NCBI RefSeq assembly: GCF_964340395.1
Contig: NC_135552.1
Span: forward strand, 15,473,694-15,537,693
DNA from: Glandiceps talaboti
Taxonomy: Eukaryota > Hemichordata > Enteropneusta > Spengelidae
Length of the DNA stretch: 64,000 nucleotides
Direction: 5' to 3'
The position numbers and the translations under genes were made by a program. Position 1 is the stretch's first letter, and every line of letters starts with the position of its first letter. The notes under the pieces are model-generated. The model worked only from the letters and a program-made list of their open reading frames with translations, made no database searches and was not told the origin of the DNA. Shown here in pieces: positions 1 through 9,200 of the stretch.

Positions 1-66
<66 letters not shown>
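1..66. repeat. (CAGA)n microsatellite
   Basis: Tandem CAGA units run to the left edge of the window. They mirror the (TGTC)n tract near 5322-5390 at the outer end of the other arm. Confidence 0.95.
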
Positions 67-68
<2 letters not shown>

Positions 69-986
69 ATCATTAATTTACCCCACCCCCGTACGGGAGG
101 TAATAAAAATGTATGCTTTAATTTAATGTCGATTACATTCTGGAGTTTCTGAAGAACACTGGACACAATTCAACGTTTTTGCTGGGCATGATACATAATT
201 AAGCAAGGTATTGAGCGCTTTGCTACCATCAGTCCATCAATCCATTCAGCCATCTATCCATCTACCCATCCTTCAGTCAAATGATAAAACACCAATTTCT
301 AGTACGACAAAAAGTTCAGAAGTCTGTACCGTTAGAAAGCTTTGGATAATAGATTAGTTTATAAATTCTTTGCCATAGTAGTTTTAATTCAAAGACAAAG
401 ACAGCACATGAGAATACACACTCACCATGTAAGACTAATTTGTCATTGAATATTTCTGGAATTGGCTTTATGTAAGTTGAATATGATATGTAGGTAGGCG
501 AAAGTCCATTCAGAGATTACTTTTGGAATTAAAATACATATGCACATCATTGTTGTGTGACCTTCACGATATGGCCTAACTCTAAAAGCTTAATAGCTAG
601 AGTCCTCACTTGAGTGTCTCCACCTATGTTATCCATGATTAACCTTCAGATAAGACCTTGAACTTTGACCTTAACCTCTATATTCAAGGTCACATATACC
701 TCTCATATACATGGACTGGTTTCAACCAAAACTGGCATAACTGTCAATTTATGTACATCAGTTTTATGACTTTCATGATGTGACCAAGATGTTTGTTGTA
801 TAAATTCAGCATGTGAATTAGTAAGTTGACATGTTGAGGTTATGTCTTTAATGAAGCCCTGTTAAACATAACAACCATAATAAAGACAGCCTATAATTTA
901 AATGTCTACCTTGTATCATGGGTGTAAACTAGGCAGGATTGCCATGCCAATGAATGGCATATATACTGTGTGATTAGGCAAAAAAG
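67..986. other. Arm DNA without a recognisable gene
   Basis: This is the mirror of about 4404-5320. I see no long open frame, splice-bounded exon or RNA gene in it. A CCATC-rich stretch lies near 228-272. Confidence 0.6.
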
Positions 987-1293
987 GAATTGTTTCTGGT
1001 CAGGACATTTTGTCTAAACTTGTGAGACGACGCGATTTATTAAAATTCAAACCTGTAACTAAATATACTATTTATGACAGTCACTCTTCTTTTTATAAAG
1101 TACTTTAGAGCAAGTGTGTTTGTGGGGCAGGTGGCATTTGCTTGTTCATGATTGGCTCTGCAGTTGTCCAGTGAAGTAGCAGGGTGGGTTTTTTATGTTT
1201 CCATCCGGATCTGCAGACTGCATGGGCAGGACAAACACAAAAAGACCGACGCAAGGGTATTAAAGTGATGCGCGCACTGACCAGAAACAATTC
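987..1293. mobile_element. MITE-like element, copy in left arm
   Basis: Terminal inverted repeats read GAATTGTTTCTGGTCAG at one end and the complement ending in CTGACCAGAAACAATTC at the other, about 307 bp apart. The interior has no coding capacity. The same element sits in the right arm (4097-4403) and, more diverged, at 32605-32932. This is the size and structure of a non-autonomous DNA transposon. Confidence 0.75.
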
Positions 1294-1322
1294 TCACATT
1301 TTTTGGCCTTATGGTCATACCA

Positions 1323-1495
1323 TTACTGAAATGTAGGGATCGAATCCTTACGCAGATCTTTCTCGTTTTTCATCAGATGATAATGAAGTAGGTTCATAGC
1401 TACAGAACATTTAGTTTGAATGTCTCTGACTTTGTTCCATGGCATTGCATGACGCCACTTTTTCAAAACAAATTCTGCATTTTTACTAGTTGAGA
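1323..1495 (-). pseudogene. 3' relic of a carbohydrate sulfotransferase, left arm
   Basis: On the minus strand this 173-bp stretch matches the last 173 coding bases of the intact sulfotransferase (10714-10886) with only a handful of substitutions. It includes the KWRHAMPW motif and a stop codon. The nucleotide-binding motifs of the catalytic domain are missing, so this copy cannot make an active enzyme. An open frame extends upstream to an ATG at 1523 through unrelated sequence; there is no sign that it is used. Confidence 0.85.
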
Positions 1496-1523
1496 GTTGG
1501 AGTTTTTTCTTGCCGCAGCGCAT

Positions 1524-2141
1524 TCTACAATTATCAATCTTATAACAGACCCATGGTTCTATTCAGTCGTGGCATCAAATCCGCGCCTAGATGTTTTGGA
1601 TACGAACTTGATAAAGACTTAAAGATATTAACTGGATGCATACTAACACAGATGTACTCCTAGCGCCATTTTGGTGGCGACGTGGCTTGTTTTGATTAAT
1701 AAATATTTAACTAAATGCACACTAAAACAAATCCACACAAATGGGGAATTCGGCATGATGTGTTTTGACAGCATAAAACACCTCGCACCAATTTGAATCA
1801 CATGTACTTCATTAAAATTCATTATCTGTATTTTACCGCTTGCATTAAATTAGAAATCTGTAAAGGACCATCGTTCGGTTCACCATCAAATGTCACTTAA
1901 CAAAATTACAATTGGTCACGTGTACCTAAGTTTATGGCATGATCGACAGCCACTATATACCATTATATTTCAAAGATTTATATATAAATATGATCATATA
2001 AAACAACTAACACAAACATGGAAGTGCTCAAAGTTCACTATTTATCAAACCAATGTACATGTAAGAGGTAAGTTCCACACCCAATACCACCAAGCACACA
2101 GAACAGACAAATTTTGTGTAAACTCCAGGGTATAAACTCAC
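1524..2141. other. Relic interior, left arm
   Basis: This stretch lies between the relic's exon 1 and its 3' end and mirrors about 3267-3866. The part of the catalytic domain that should be here or in a second exon is absent. The short open frames in it carry no recognisable domain. Confidence 0.5.
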
Positions 2142-2217
2142 CTAATATAACTGTATAAATCACCAGCACACATAACATTACTTTAAAACACCTTCCCCTG
2201 CGTCCTCCACAATCCAT
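2142..2217 (-). pseudogene. Signal-anchor exon relic of sulfotransferase, left arm
   Basis: Minus-strand ATG at 2217 opens a 76-bp exon ending in a GTGAGT donor. It encodes a short basic, Cys-rich head and a hydrophobic segment (LVIYTVIL) like exon 1 of the intact gene at 6136. It differs from the right-arm copy by one Leu-to-Val change just before that segment. Splicing to the local 3' relic would not keep frame. Confidence 0.75.
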
Positions 2218-2476
2218 TGTTGAATCAACGTTGGCCTATGCTAAATTTTGCGGAGACCACAACAGGAGGATGCCAACTGCTTATGAGAACACGTATTTTG
2301 TTACCCACAGTATACTCTTTGACCTGTGATGATAAATTTCACAGTCATACCTACGTTGACAGGTTCAATAGGGAGCAATGAATGACATTTTAATTTTCCA
2401 TAAACCATAAACCATAATACCATAATTCAAATTGACGTGATGGGATTAGTGTTGGCCACTATTTTTAAACAATATG

Positions 2477-2479
<3 letters not shown>

Positions 2480-2530
<51 letters not shown>
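2480..2530. repeat. (AT)n tract at palindrome centre
   Basis: A pure AT dinucleotide run directly follows the AATAAAGAT-type 3' end of the retrotransposon fragment, read on the minus strand. It may have begun as that element's tail. Confidence 0.9.
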
Positions 2531-2538
<8 letters not shown>

Positions 2539-2833
2539 ATCTTTATTTTGCACTATAGACCACCGGCCCTACGTGCATTAAGTCAGAACAGAAAAGTACA
2601 TTTACAGTCAAAGGTGTGTTATGTTACAGAGTGAGCATCATTGAGTAATTTGAAAGCATAAAATAGATATTTACTGACATTACGGGTAATTTCTGTCTTA
2701 TTTGTGTTCAATAATTGTACAAATTTATCCATATTTGGTTGGTAGTGGTAGAATTTGGGAATATATTTTTTTCTAAGCTCGTTGTACAAAGGACATACCA
2801 GCCGAAAGTGAAATTTATCCTCAATTGTTGCAT

Positions 2834-2835
<2 letters not shown>
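2531..2835 (-). mobile_element. 3' end of a non-LTR retrotransposon, palindrome spacer
   Basis: Read on the minus strand, the first two thirds encode IEDKFHF, then a CPLYNELRKKYIP motif, then SKYLFYAFK, followed by a stop. This resembles the C-terminal zinc-knuckle and tail region common in animal non-LTR reverse transcriptases (IEDE-HFL-CPxY-LRxxY pattern). A short 3' UTR follows, with GGGCCGGTGGT and AATAAAGA near the end. The fragment at 11835-12376 has the same GGCCGGTGG...AATAAAG ending, so both belong to one family. The element is severely 5' truncated. Confidence 0.7.

Positions 2836-2929
<94 letters not shown>
2836..2929. repeat. (TA)n tract at palindrome centre
   Basis: A dinucleotide run of about 94 bp separates the retrotransposon fragment from the right arm. 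The frames across it are low-complexity Ile-Tyr repeats and are not genes. Confidence 0.95.
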
Positions 2930-2931
<2 letters not shown>

Positions 2932-3190
2932 CATATTGTTTAAAAATAGTGGCCAACACTAATCCCATCACGTCAATTTGAATTATGGTATTATGGTTTA
3001 TGGTTTATGGAAAATTAAAATATCATTCATTGCTCCCTATTGAACCTGTCAACGTAGGTATGACTGTGAAATTTATCATCACAGGTCAAAGAGTATACTG
3101 TGGGTAACAAAATACGTGTTCTCATAAGCAGTTGGCATCCTCCTGTTGTGGTCTCCGCAAAACTTAGCATAGGCCAACGTTGATTCAACA

Positions 3191-3266
3191 ATGGATTGTG
3201 GAGGACGCAGGGGAAGGTGTTTTAAAGTAATGTTATGTCTGCTGGTGATTTATACAGTTATATTAG
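3191..3266 (+). pseudogene. Signal-anchor exon relic of sulfotransferase, right arm
   Basis: ATG at 3191 opens 25 codons plus one base, ending at a consensus GTGAGT donor. The sequence just upstream (CTCCGCAAA...ACAATGG) resembles the leader before the intact gene's exon 1 (CTCGGCAAA...ACGATGG), so promoter-proximal DNA was duplicated too. The product would be a short cytosolic head and a membrane anchor with no catalytic domain in frame. Confidence 0.75.
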
Positions 3267-3866
3267 GTGAGTTTATACCCTGGAGTTTACACAAAATTTG
3301 TCTGTTCTGTGTGCTTGGTGGTAATGGGTGTGGAACTTACCTCTTACATGTACATTGGTTTGATAAATAGTGAACTTTGGGCACTTCCATGTTTGTGTTA
3401 GTTGTTTTATATATATAAATCTTTGAAATATAATGGTATATAGTGGCTGTCGATCATGCCATAAACTTAGGTACACGTGACCAATTGTAATTTTGTTAAG
3501 TGACATTTGATGGTGAACCGAACGATGGTCCTTTACAGATTTCTAATTTAATGCAAGCGGTAAAATACAGATAATGAATTTTAATGAAGTACATGTGATT
3601 CAAATTGGTGCGAGGTGTTTTATGCTGTCAAAACACATCATGCCGAATTCCCCATTTGTGTGGATTTGTTTTAGTGTGCATTTAGTTAAATATTTATTAA
3701 TCAAAACAAGCCACGTCGCCACCAAAATGGCGCTACATCTGTGTTAGTATGCATCCAGTTAATATCTTTAAGTCTTTATCAAGTTCGTATCCAAAACATC
3801 TAGGCGCGGATTTGATGCCACGACTGAATAGAACCATGGGTCTGTTATAAGATTGATAATTATAGA
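3267..3866. other. Relic interior, right arm
   Basis: This mirrors the left arm. It has no recognisable exon for the PAPS-binding part of the sulfotransferase. Confidence 0.5.
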
Positions 3867-3894
3867 ATGCGCTGCGGCAAGAAAAAACTCCAAC

Positions 3895-4067
3895 TCTCAA
3901 CTAGTAAAAATGCAGAATTTGTTTTGAAAAAGTGGCGTCATGCAATGCCATGGAACAAAGTCAGAGACATTCAAACTAAATGTTCTGTAGCTATGAACCT
4001 ACTTCATTATCATCTGATGAAAAACGAGAAAGATCTGCGTAAGGATTCGATCCCTACATTTCAGTAA
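3895..4067 (+). pseudogene. 3' relic of a carbohydrate sulfotransferase, right arm
   Basis: These 173 bp match 10714-10886 base for base in length. Visible protein changes are a Thr-to-Ser and an Asp-to-Asn in the LLHYH region and His-to-Gln at the last residue. Homology stops abruptly upstream of the TCTCAACTAG junction at 3895. An ATG at 3867 keeps a 66-codon frame open. The catalytic motifs are absent, so this is a relic or at most a tiny novel ORF. Confidence 0.85.
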
Positions 4068-4096
4068 TGGTATGACCATAAGGCCAAAAAATGTGA

Positions 4097-4403
4097 GAAT
4101 TGTTTCTGGTCAGTGCGCGCATCACTTTAATACCCTTGCGTCGGTCTTTTTGTGTTTGTCCTGCCCATGCAGTCTGCAGATCCGGATGAAAACATAAAAA
4201 ACCCACCCTGCTACTTCACTGGACAACTGCAGAGCCAATCATGAACAAGCAAATGCCACCTGCCCCACAAACACACTTGCTCTAAAGTACTTTATAAAAA
4301 GAAGAGTGACTGTCATAAATAGTATATTTAGTTACAGGTTTGAATTTTAATAAATCGCGTCGTCTCACAAGTTTAGACAAAATGTCCTGACCAGAAACAA
4401 TTC
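4097..4403. mobile_element. MITE-like element, copy in right arm
   Basis: This is the mirror of 987-1293, with the same GAATTGTTTCTGGTCAG terminal inverted repeats and no coding frame. Confidence 0.75.
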
Positions 4404-5321
4404 CTTTTTTTGCCTAATCACACAGTATATATGCCATTCATTGGCATGGCAATCCTGCCTAGTTTACACCCATGATACAAGGTAGACATTTAAATTATAG
4501 GCTGTCTTTATTATGGTTGTTATGTTTAACAGGGCTTCATTAAAGACATAACCTCAACATGTCAACTTACTAATTCACATGCTGAATTTATACAACAAAC
4601 ATCTTGGTCACATCATGAAAGTCATAAAACTGATGTACATAAATTGACAGTTATGCCAGTTTTGGTTGAAACCAGTCCATGTATATGAGAGGTATATGTG
4701 ACCTTGAATATAGAGGTTAAGGTCAAAGTTCAAGGTCTTATCTGAAGGTTAATCATGGATAACATAGGTGGAGACACTCAAGTGAGGACTCTAGCTATTA
4801 AGCTTTTAGAGTTAGGCCATATCGTGAAGGTCACACAACAATGATGTGCATATGTATTTTAATTCCAAAAGTAATCTCTGAATGGACTTTCGCCTACCTA
4901 CATATCATATTCAACTTACATAAAGCCAATTCCAGAAATATTCAATGACAAATTAGTCTTACATGGTGAGTGTGTATTCTCATGTGCTGTCTTTGTCTTT
5001 GAATTAAAACTACTATGGCAAAGAATTTATAAACTAATCTATTATCCAAAGCTTTCTAACGGTACAGACTTCTGAACTTTTTGTCGTACTAGAAATTGGT
5101 GTTTTATCATTTGACTGAAGGATGGGTAGATGGATAGATGGCTGAATGGATTGATGGACTGATGGTAGCAAAGCGCTCAATACCTTGCTTAATTATGTAT
5201 CATGCCCAGCAAAAACGTTGAATTGTGTCCAGTGTTCTTCAGAAACTCCAGAATGTAATCGACATTAAATTAAAGCATACATTTTTATTACCTCCCGTAC
5301 GGGGGTGGGGTAAATTAATGA
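4404..5321. other. Arm DNA without a recognisable gene
   Basis: This is the mirror of the outer left arm. I found no gene. Confidence 0.6.
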
Positions 5322-5324
5322 TTT

Positions 5325-5367
<43 letters not shown>

Positions 5368-5390
5368 GTGTTTGTGTACGTGCACGTGCA

Positions 5391-5429
<39 letters not shown>

Positions 5430-5462
5430 GTACGTGCATTTCTGTCTGTCTGTCTCTGTCTG
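5322..5462. repeat. (TGTC)n microsatellite with interruptions
   Basis: TGTC units are broken by TGTGTACGTGCA segments. The Cys-Leu-Ser-Val and Thr-Asp-Arg-Gln frames across it on both strands are low-complexity artefacts. The tract marks the outer end of the right arm. Confidence 0.9.
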
Positions 5463-6135
5463 TGGACACAATATCGCAAAATTTTCTGCCTCGATTCAAT
5501 GAAACTTGCTTCACATTTTCCACATGGTATTGGTAAGAATTTGGTATACATCTAATTAACATCAAAAATGATGTGTCCTTTAAAGCTTGTTCGTGCAGCT
5601 TATGACCACACTGGGTCATTTGCATAATTAGTTGTTTTTCGATAATTAGTTTATACCCTAAGTATGCAAGCTTCAAATTTCACATACATATAATTCATTT
5701 TCCAATTGAGGGGTACATAATGTATGATAGCCAGAGCTCAGAATTTTACATTCCAACAATATGTATTAGGAACAATGGTTTTGCCCTTACGGGAGGCATT
5801 CAGTTTACATCTGGTTAATGTAGTAGTGGTATGTTTATTAGAGTGATTAATAGTGGTTAATGCTAACTTTGAAAATGGTTTAAGTTGTTGAAGAGGGGGA
5901 TAGTACGTATATATGTAATATTTAGTATATGATACATAAACAGTGGCCATCACTGCGATATGTTAGTTATTCATGAATATTCATGCACAGTGATCAGTTA
6001 ATTCATCACCAAGTGACGCGTCCATGGTGATTTGGCTATGATGTTGACTAATCAAAATGGAACCATCACAATATATGTGTTCCTAGGTTGTCTGCCCTTG
6101 ATCTCGGCAAATTTGACATAGACGTTTCGACAACG
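5463..6135. other. Upstream region of the sulfotransferase gene
   Basis: This stretch holds the presumed promoter and leader of the gene starting at 6136. I see no convincing TATA box. A TTCATGAATATTCATG near-palindrome lies at about 5969-5984. No other gene is evident. Confidence 0.5.
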
Positions 6136-6217
6136 ATGGGTTGCTGTGAAGGACCCAAGGAGAAACACTTCAAAGTGTTCTGTCCTCTGGTGATATATAC
6201 AGTAATATTAATAATAG
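6136..6217 (+). CDS. Sulfotransferase exon 1 (signal anchor)
   Basis: ATG at 6136 gives 27 codons plus one base before a GTGAGT donor at 6218. It encodes a Cys/Lys-rich head and the start of the membrane anchor (LVIYTVILII). The start is supported by homology with the exon-1 relics in both palindrome arms. Confidence 0.8.
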
Positions 6218-9200
6218 GTGAGTTTAATTTGTACATGCTTTGTTTGTCTCTACCTGCAGGATAACCGTTACATATGAACAGGTTAAGAAGTATGCTACCT
6301 TCATGTGTACGTGTTTAATTGTTTTGTCTTGTCATATCTTCGAGCTTATTTTTTAAAATTATTTTAAGAGTCGATCATGGGAGTCCAGCCATGTATGTGT
6401 TCCTCTTTTCCGGTGTAGTTTCATACGATAGGTATATAATAGTGACCCCGAATGATCTTTACAGTCAGTCTTTAGAACTATTTATGTCACGTGAACTGTT
6501 TAATATACAGTCTATGTTAATTTGGTTTGTCTATTACATTTTCTACGACATCAATACTAGCAGTAGAAATGCGCAGTTTTGTACTAAGACCTGATGACAT
6601 GATATAGGGTTAAATTAGGTCTACTGTCTCTTCCTGTTCATACTAAATATCAAACTAACTTAAACAGACACACACGGTCACGGCACACAGTAGGATGAAA
6701 CATACACAAATGTACACACTGAAGACATGTCACTCGTGTACAGCTGTGAAACAAAAAAGCTTAATTGAAGTTCTTTTATATTTTCTTGAGGATTGCATCC
6801 CGTTGTCTACATCTGCAATGGCTTTATACATGTAATAAGTGTATTAAAAAGGTTTGTCAGAGTGTTTATGTTAAAATTAATATATATAAAGATGTTCAGA
6901 TAACCGGCATCTATAAATAACTGCTAGAACGGTTGTACTGTGTACTGTGATGTCAAATTCCACGATTGTGTGTACTGAGTGTCTGCATCAATAGCTTATG
7001 CATTAGCAAAATAAATCAACGTCACGCGACAGTGTGGACAGTGTCTATCAACCCAGAGGTTTTCGTTGACGCTGGCTTTCCAATCGATCTAGAGATGCTG
7101 CTGGTGGTCGATGTAGGGTCCATATTAGGAAGATCCCGAAAGCCAACGACGCGGCCATGTCTAGCTACATGCTTTCGTTTGTATATACACAGGTGTCTGT
7201 GTCAAATTATCTTTGTATATACACAGGTGCCTGTGTCAAGCTATATTTCCTACTTGGAGGGAGGTACTTTCCGGCCGAACTTGAAGCTGCTCATCTTCGG
7301 TGGTAATGCCTAGCGTTCGTCCGAGTCACATGTCCATCCATATGCAGTTCAAGAAACAGAAATAGATCTAAATCGGTACAAAACAACACATCAAACTTAG
7401 ATATACTGGGGGATTACACATGATGTTGAAAACCGCGAAATTTTTACATTTTAGTGACAAATTACAGTTTGTAAACACCCCCAAAAGACAACTGTACCGA
7501 AGATGCGCATGACACGACAACCGAATGCTTAATTTGTAGTTTGTAATGATTGGCTATTCATATTGTGACGTACATGACGTCGCTCGACGTCCAGTTACTT
7601 TTGAATATAAAAGACGTTGGCCGTGTTGCAGCTGGCGAACCATGCAGTTTGAATATACCATGAGGGCCGGGTGGAGGTATCGTGTGATGTATTACATCGA
7701 TCAAGGTACAGTTGGATATATAAGGTATTTGCCGTGTTGGAATTGTGGCCACTACGAACCCATTCTCGCAAACCAGAGTTATTATTTCTACCACTACGTT
7801 TCGAAATATATGAATGCATCCATGGCCAGTGGGAGGCGCGTTAAGAACGTTGCCGTAAAACAGGCTGTGGTTTGCTACGGCGCGGTGTGGCGAACCATGC
7901 AATTTGAATAGACTTCTGTGTCTGGAGGCATCTCTTCTACCTCCGAGGTAAATTACTGTATCCTCTGTTGTTATTTGCCACAGTTTGTATCTCTCTTTTG
8001 TCATTACTTTCTCACACGAAGCTTCACCAACGCCAGTGAACCTACATTGTGCTGAGTGAGTGAGTGAGTGAGTGAGTGACGGACAGTCTTTGTTGGATAA
8101 TATTACTATATTTTTGTCACGTCAGATTGAGAGATGCAGAATACAACGTAAATATATGTCAGATGAAGAAATTGTAACAATGTATCATCCAATCACGGAG
8201 CAAATCATAGCCAAATCTCGCCCATGGGCCATGTCATCCCGGATCCCTGTGGCATGCATCAATAGTGTGTACGTACCAATGCCATGTCCACAGTCAAATT
8301 GAAACGGTCATTGAGTCATCATGGCGCGGGTTTTCTGTATTAAATTTCGAACAACAGGGCCCCACAGGGGGGATTTTTGTCATCCTTGTACAAATTAAAG
8401 GTTTTCAACGATATTTTACTCCTGTTGCACTCGGCCCTCTGTGTGATATTTATTTACCGGCAGAACTTCTTCAATTCCCTGTCCAACCAATAAATAGCCC
8501 TTGAGTTCAAGTCGAAGTGCAACATGTTGTACAATGTATATAATTATGTTGAGTAAAGTCTAGGGTGATCGCCGCAAGTTTAGCGACTGGCACACCCAAT
8601 AAATATAATTTAGTACGCACAGCAAGTACGTTTAGACTGACAACGTCACATTCATTTCGAACAAAAATAAAAAATACACAAACAACAGTTTGGTCCGTCG
8701 GGAAGTCTTGCAAGTTTCTCGCTATACTACTGCAATCATATAGCATCTACTCAAGCTCGTTCCTTGCTCTACTACCGCAATCATATAGTATCTACACGTT
8801 CCTCGCTATACTGCTCGCAATTCGTATAACATCTACTACCATCACATTTATCGAACCAGACAGACGGGCTTGCCAGTGACATCGACAGTGCAGCTTGCCG
8901 GGTCAGTGAGGGTAGAGAAGTTGGCTACGAAGTTGCAAGAGTATGGATTACTCTTTCCCTCTAAAAGTTATAGCATCCAGTGAGTCCCCAGGTTGACTGA
9001 CGAAATCTTTAAAAATCTTCCCTTTTATACACTAAATCCCACTCCTAATTAGGCCTACAAAGTACAAAATATGTCATGTTTCGAAGTCGTATTCCGTGTT
9101 TGTGAATGGCGGGAAAAAATACCCCATGTGACAGTGACTTATCTACATATTTGGATGTTACGTGTCATGCACGAGATCTCGCTCTACCCGAGACCACAAG

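Larger units (their letters stand above)
1..2479. repeat. Left arm of a giant inverted repeat
   Basis: This segment is the near-exact reverse complement of 2929-5391. Landmarks pair along its length: 71 with 5320, 1523 with 3867, 2371 with 3037 and 2468 with 2940. The pairing sum drifts from about 5390 to 5408, so only a few small indels separate the arms; two are visible near 1655 and 1990. The arm carries a sulfotransferase relic in minus orientation and a MITE copy. It begins inside a (CAGA)n tract at the window edge, so the repeat may continue to the left. Confidence 0.95.
2929..5391. repeat. Right arm of the giant inverted repeat
   Basis: This is the near-perfect reverse complement of 1-2479. 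It contains, in plus orientation, the sulfotransferase exon-1 relic, the 3' relic and a MITE copy, in the same order and spacing as the intact gene's parts. The MITE is present in both arms, so its insertion came before the inverted duplication. Confidence 0.95.

Noticed and set aside
1323-1523. Intact 66-aa genes in the palindrome arms
   Set aside because: They are the last 173 bases of a sulfotransferase plus unrelated 5' codons. They lack all catalytic motifs and cannot be spliced in frame from the local exon-1 relics.
2708-2981. Ile-Tyr repeat frames on both strands
   Set aside because: They are low-complexity translations of (TA)n. The only coding signal there is the truncated LINE tail.
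5225-5676. Long frames rich in Cys-Leu-Ser-Val or Thr-Asp-Arg-Gln
   Set aside because: They are translations of the (TGTC)n microsatellite. The same holds at 38536-38924, 58305-58880 and 63216-63669.
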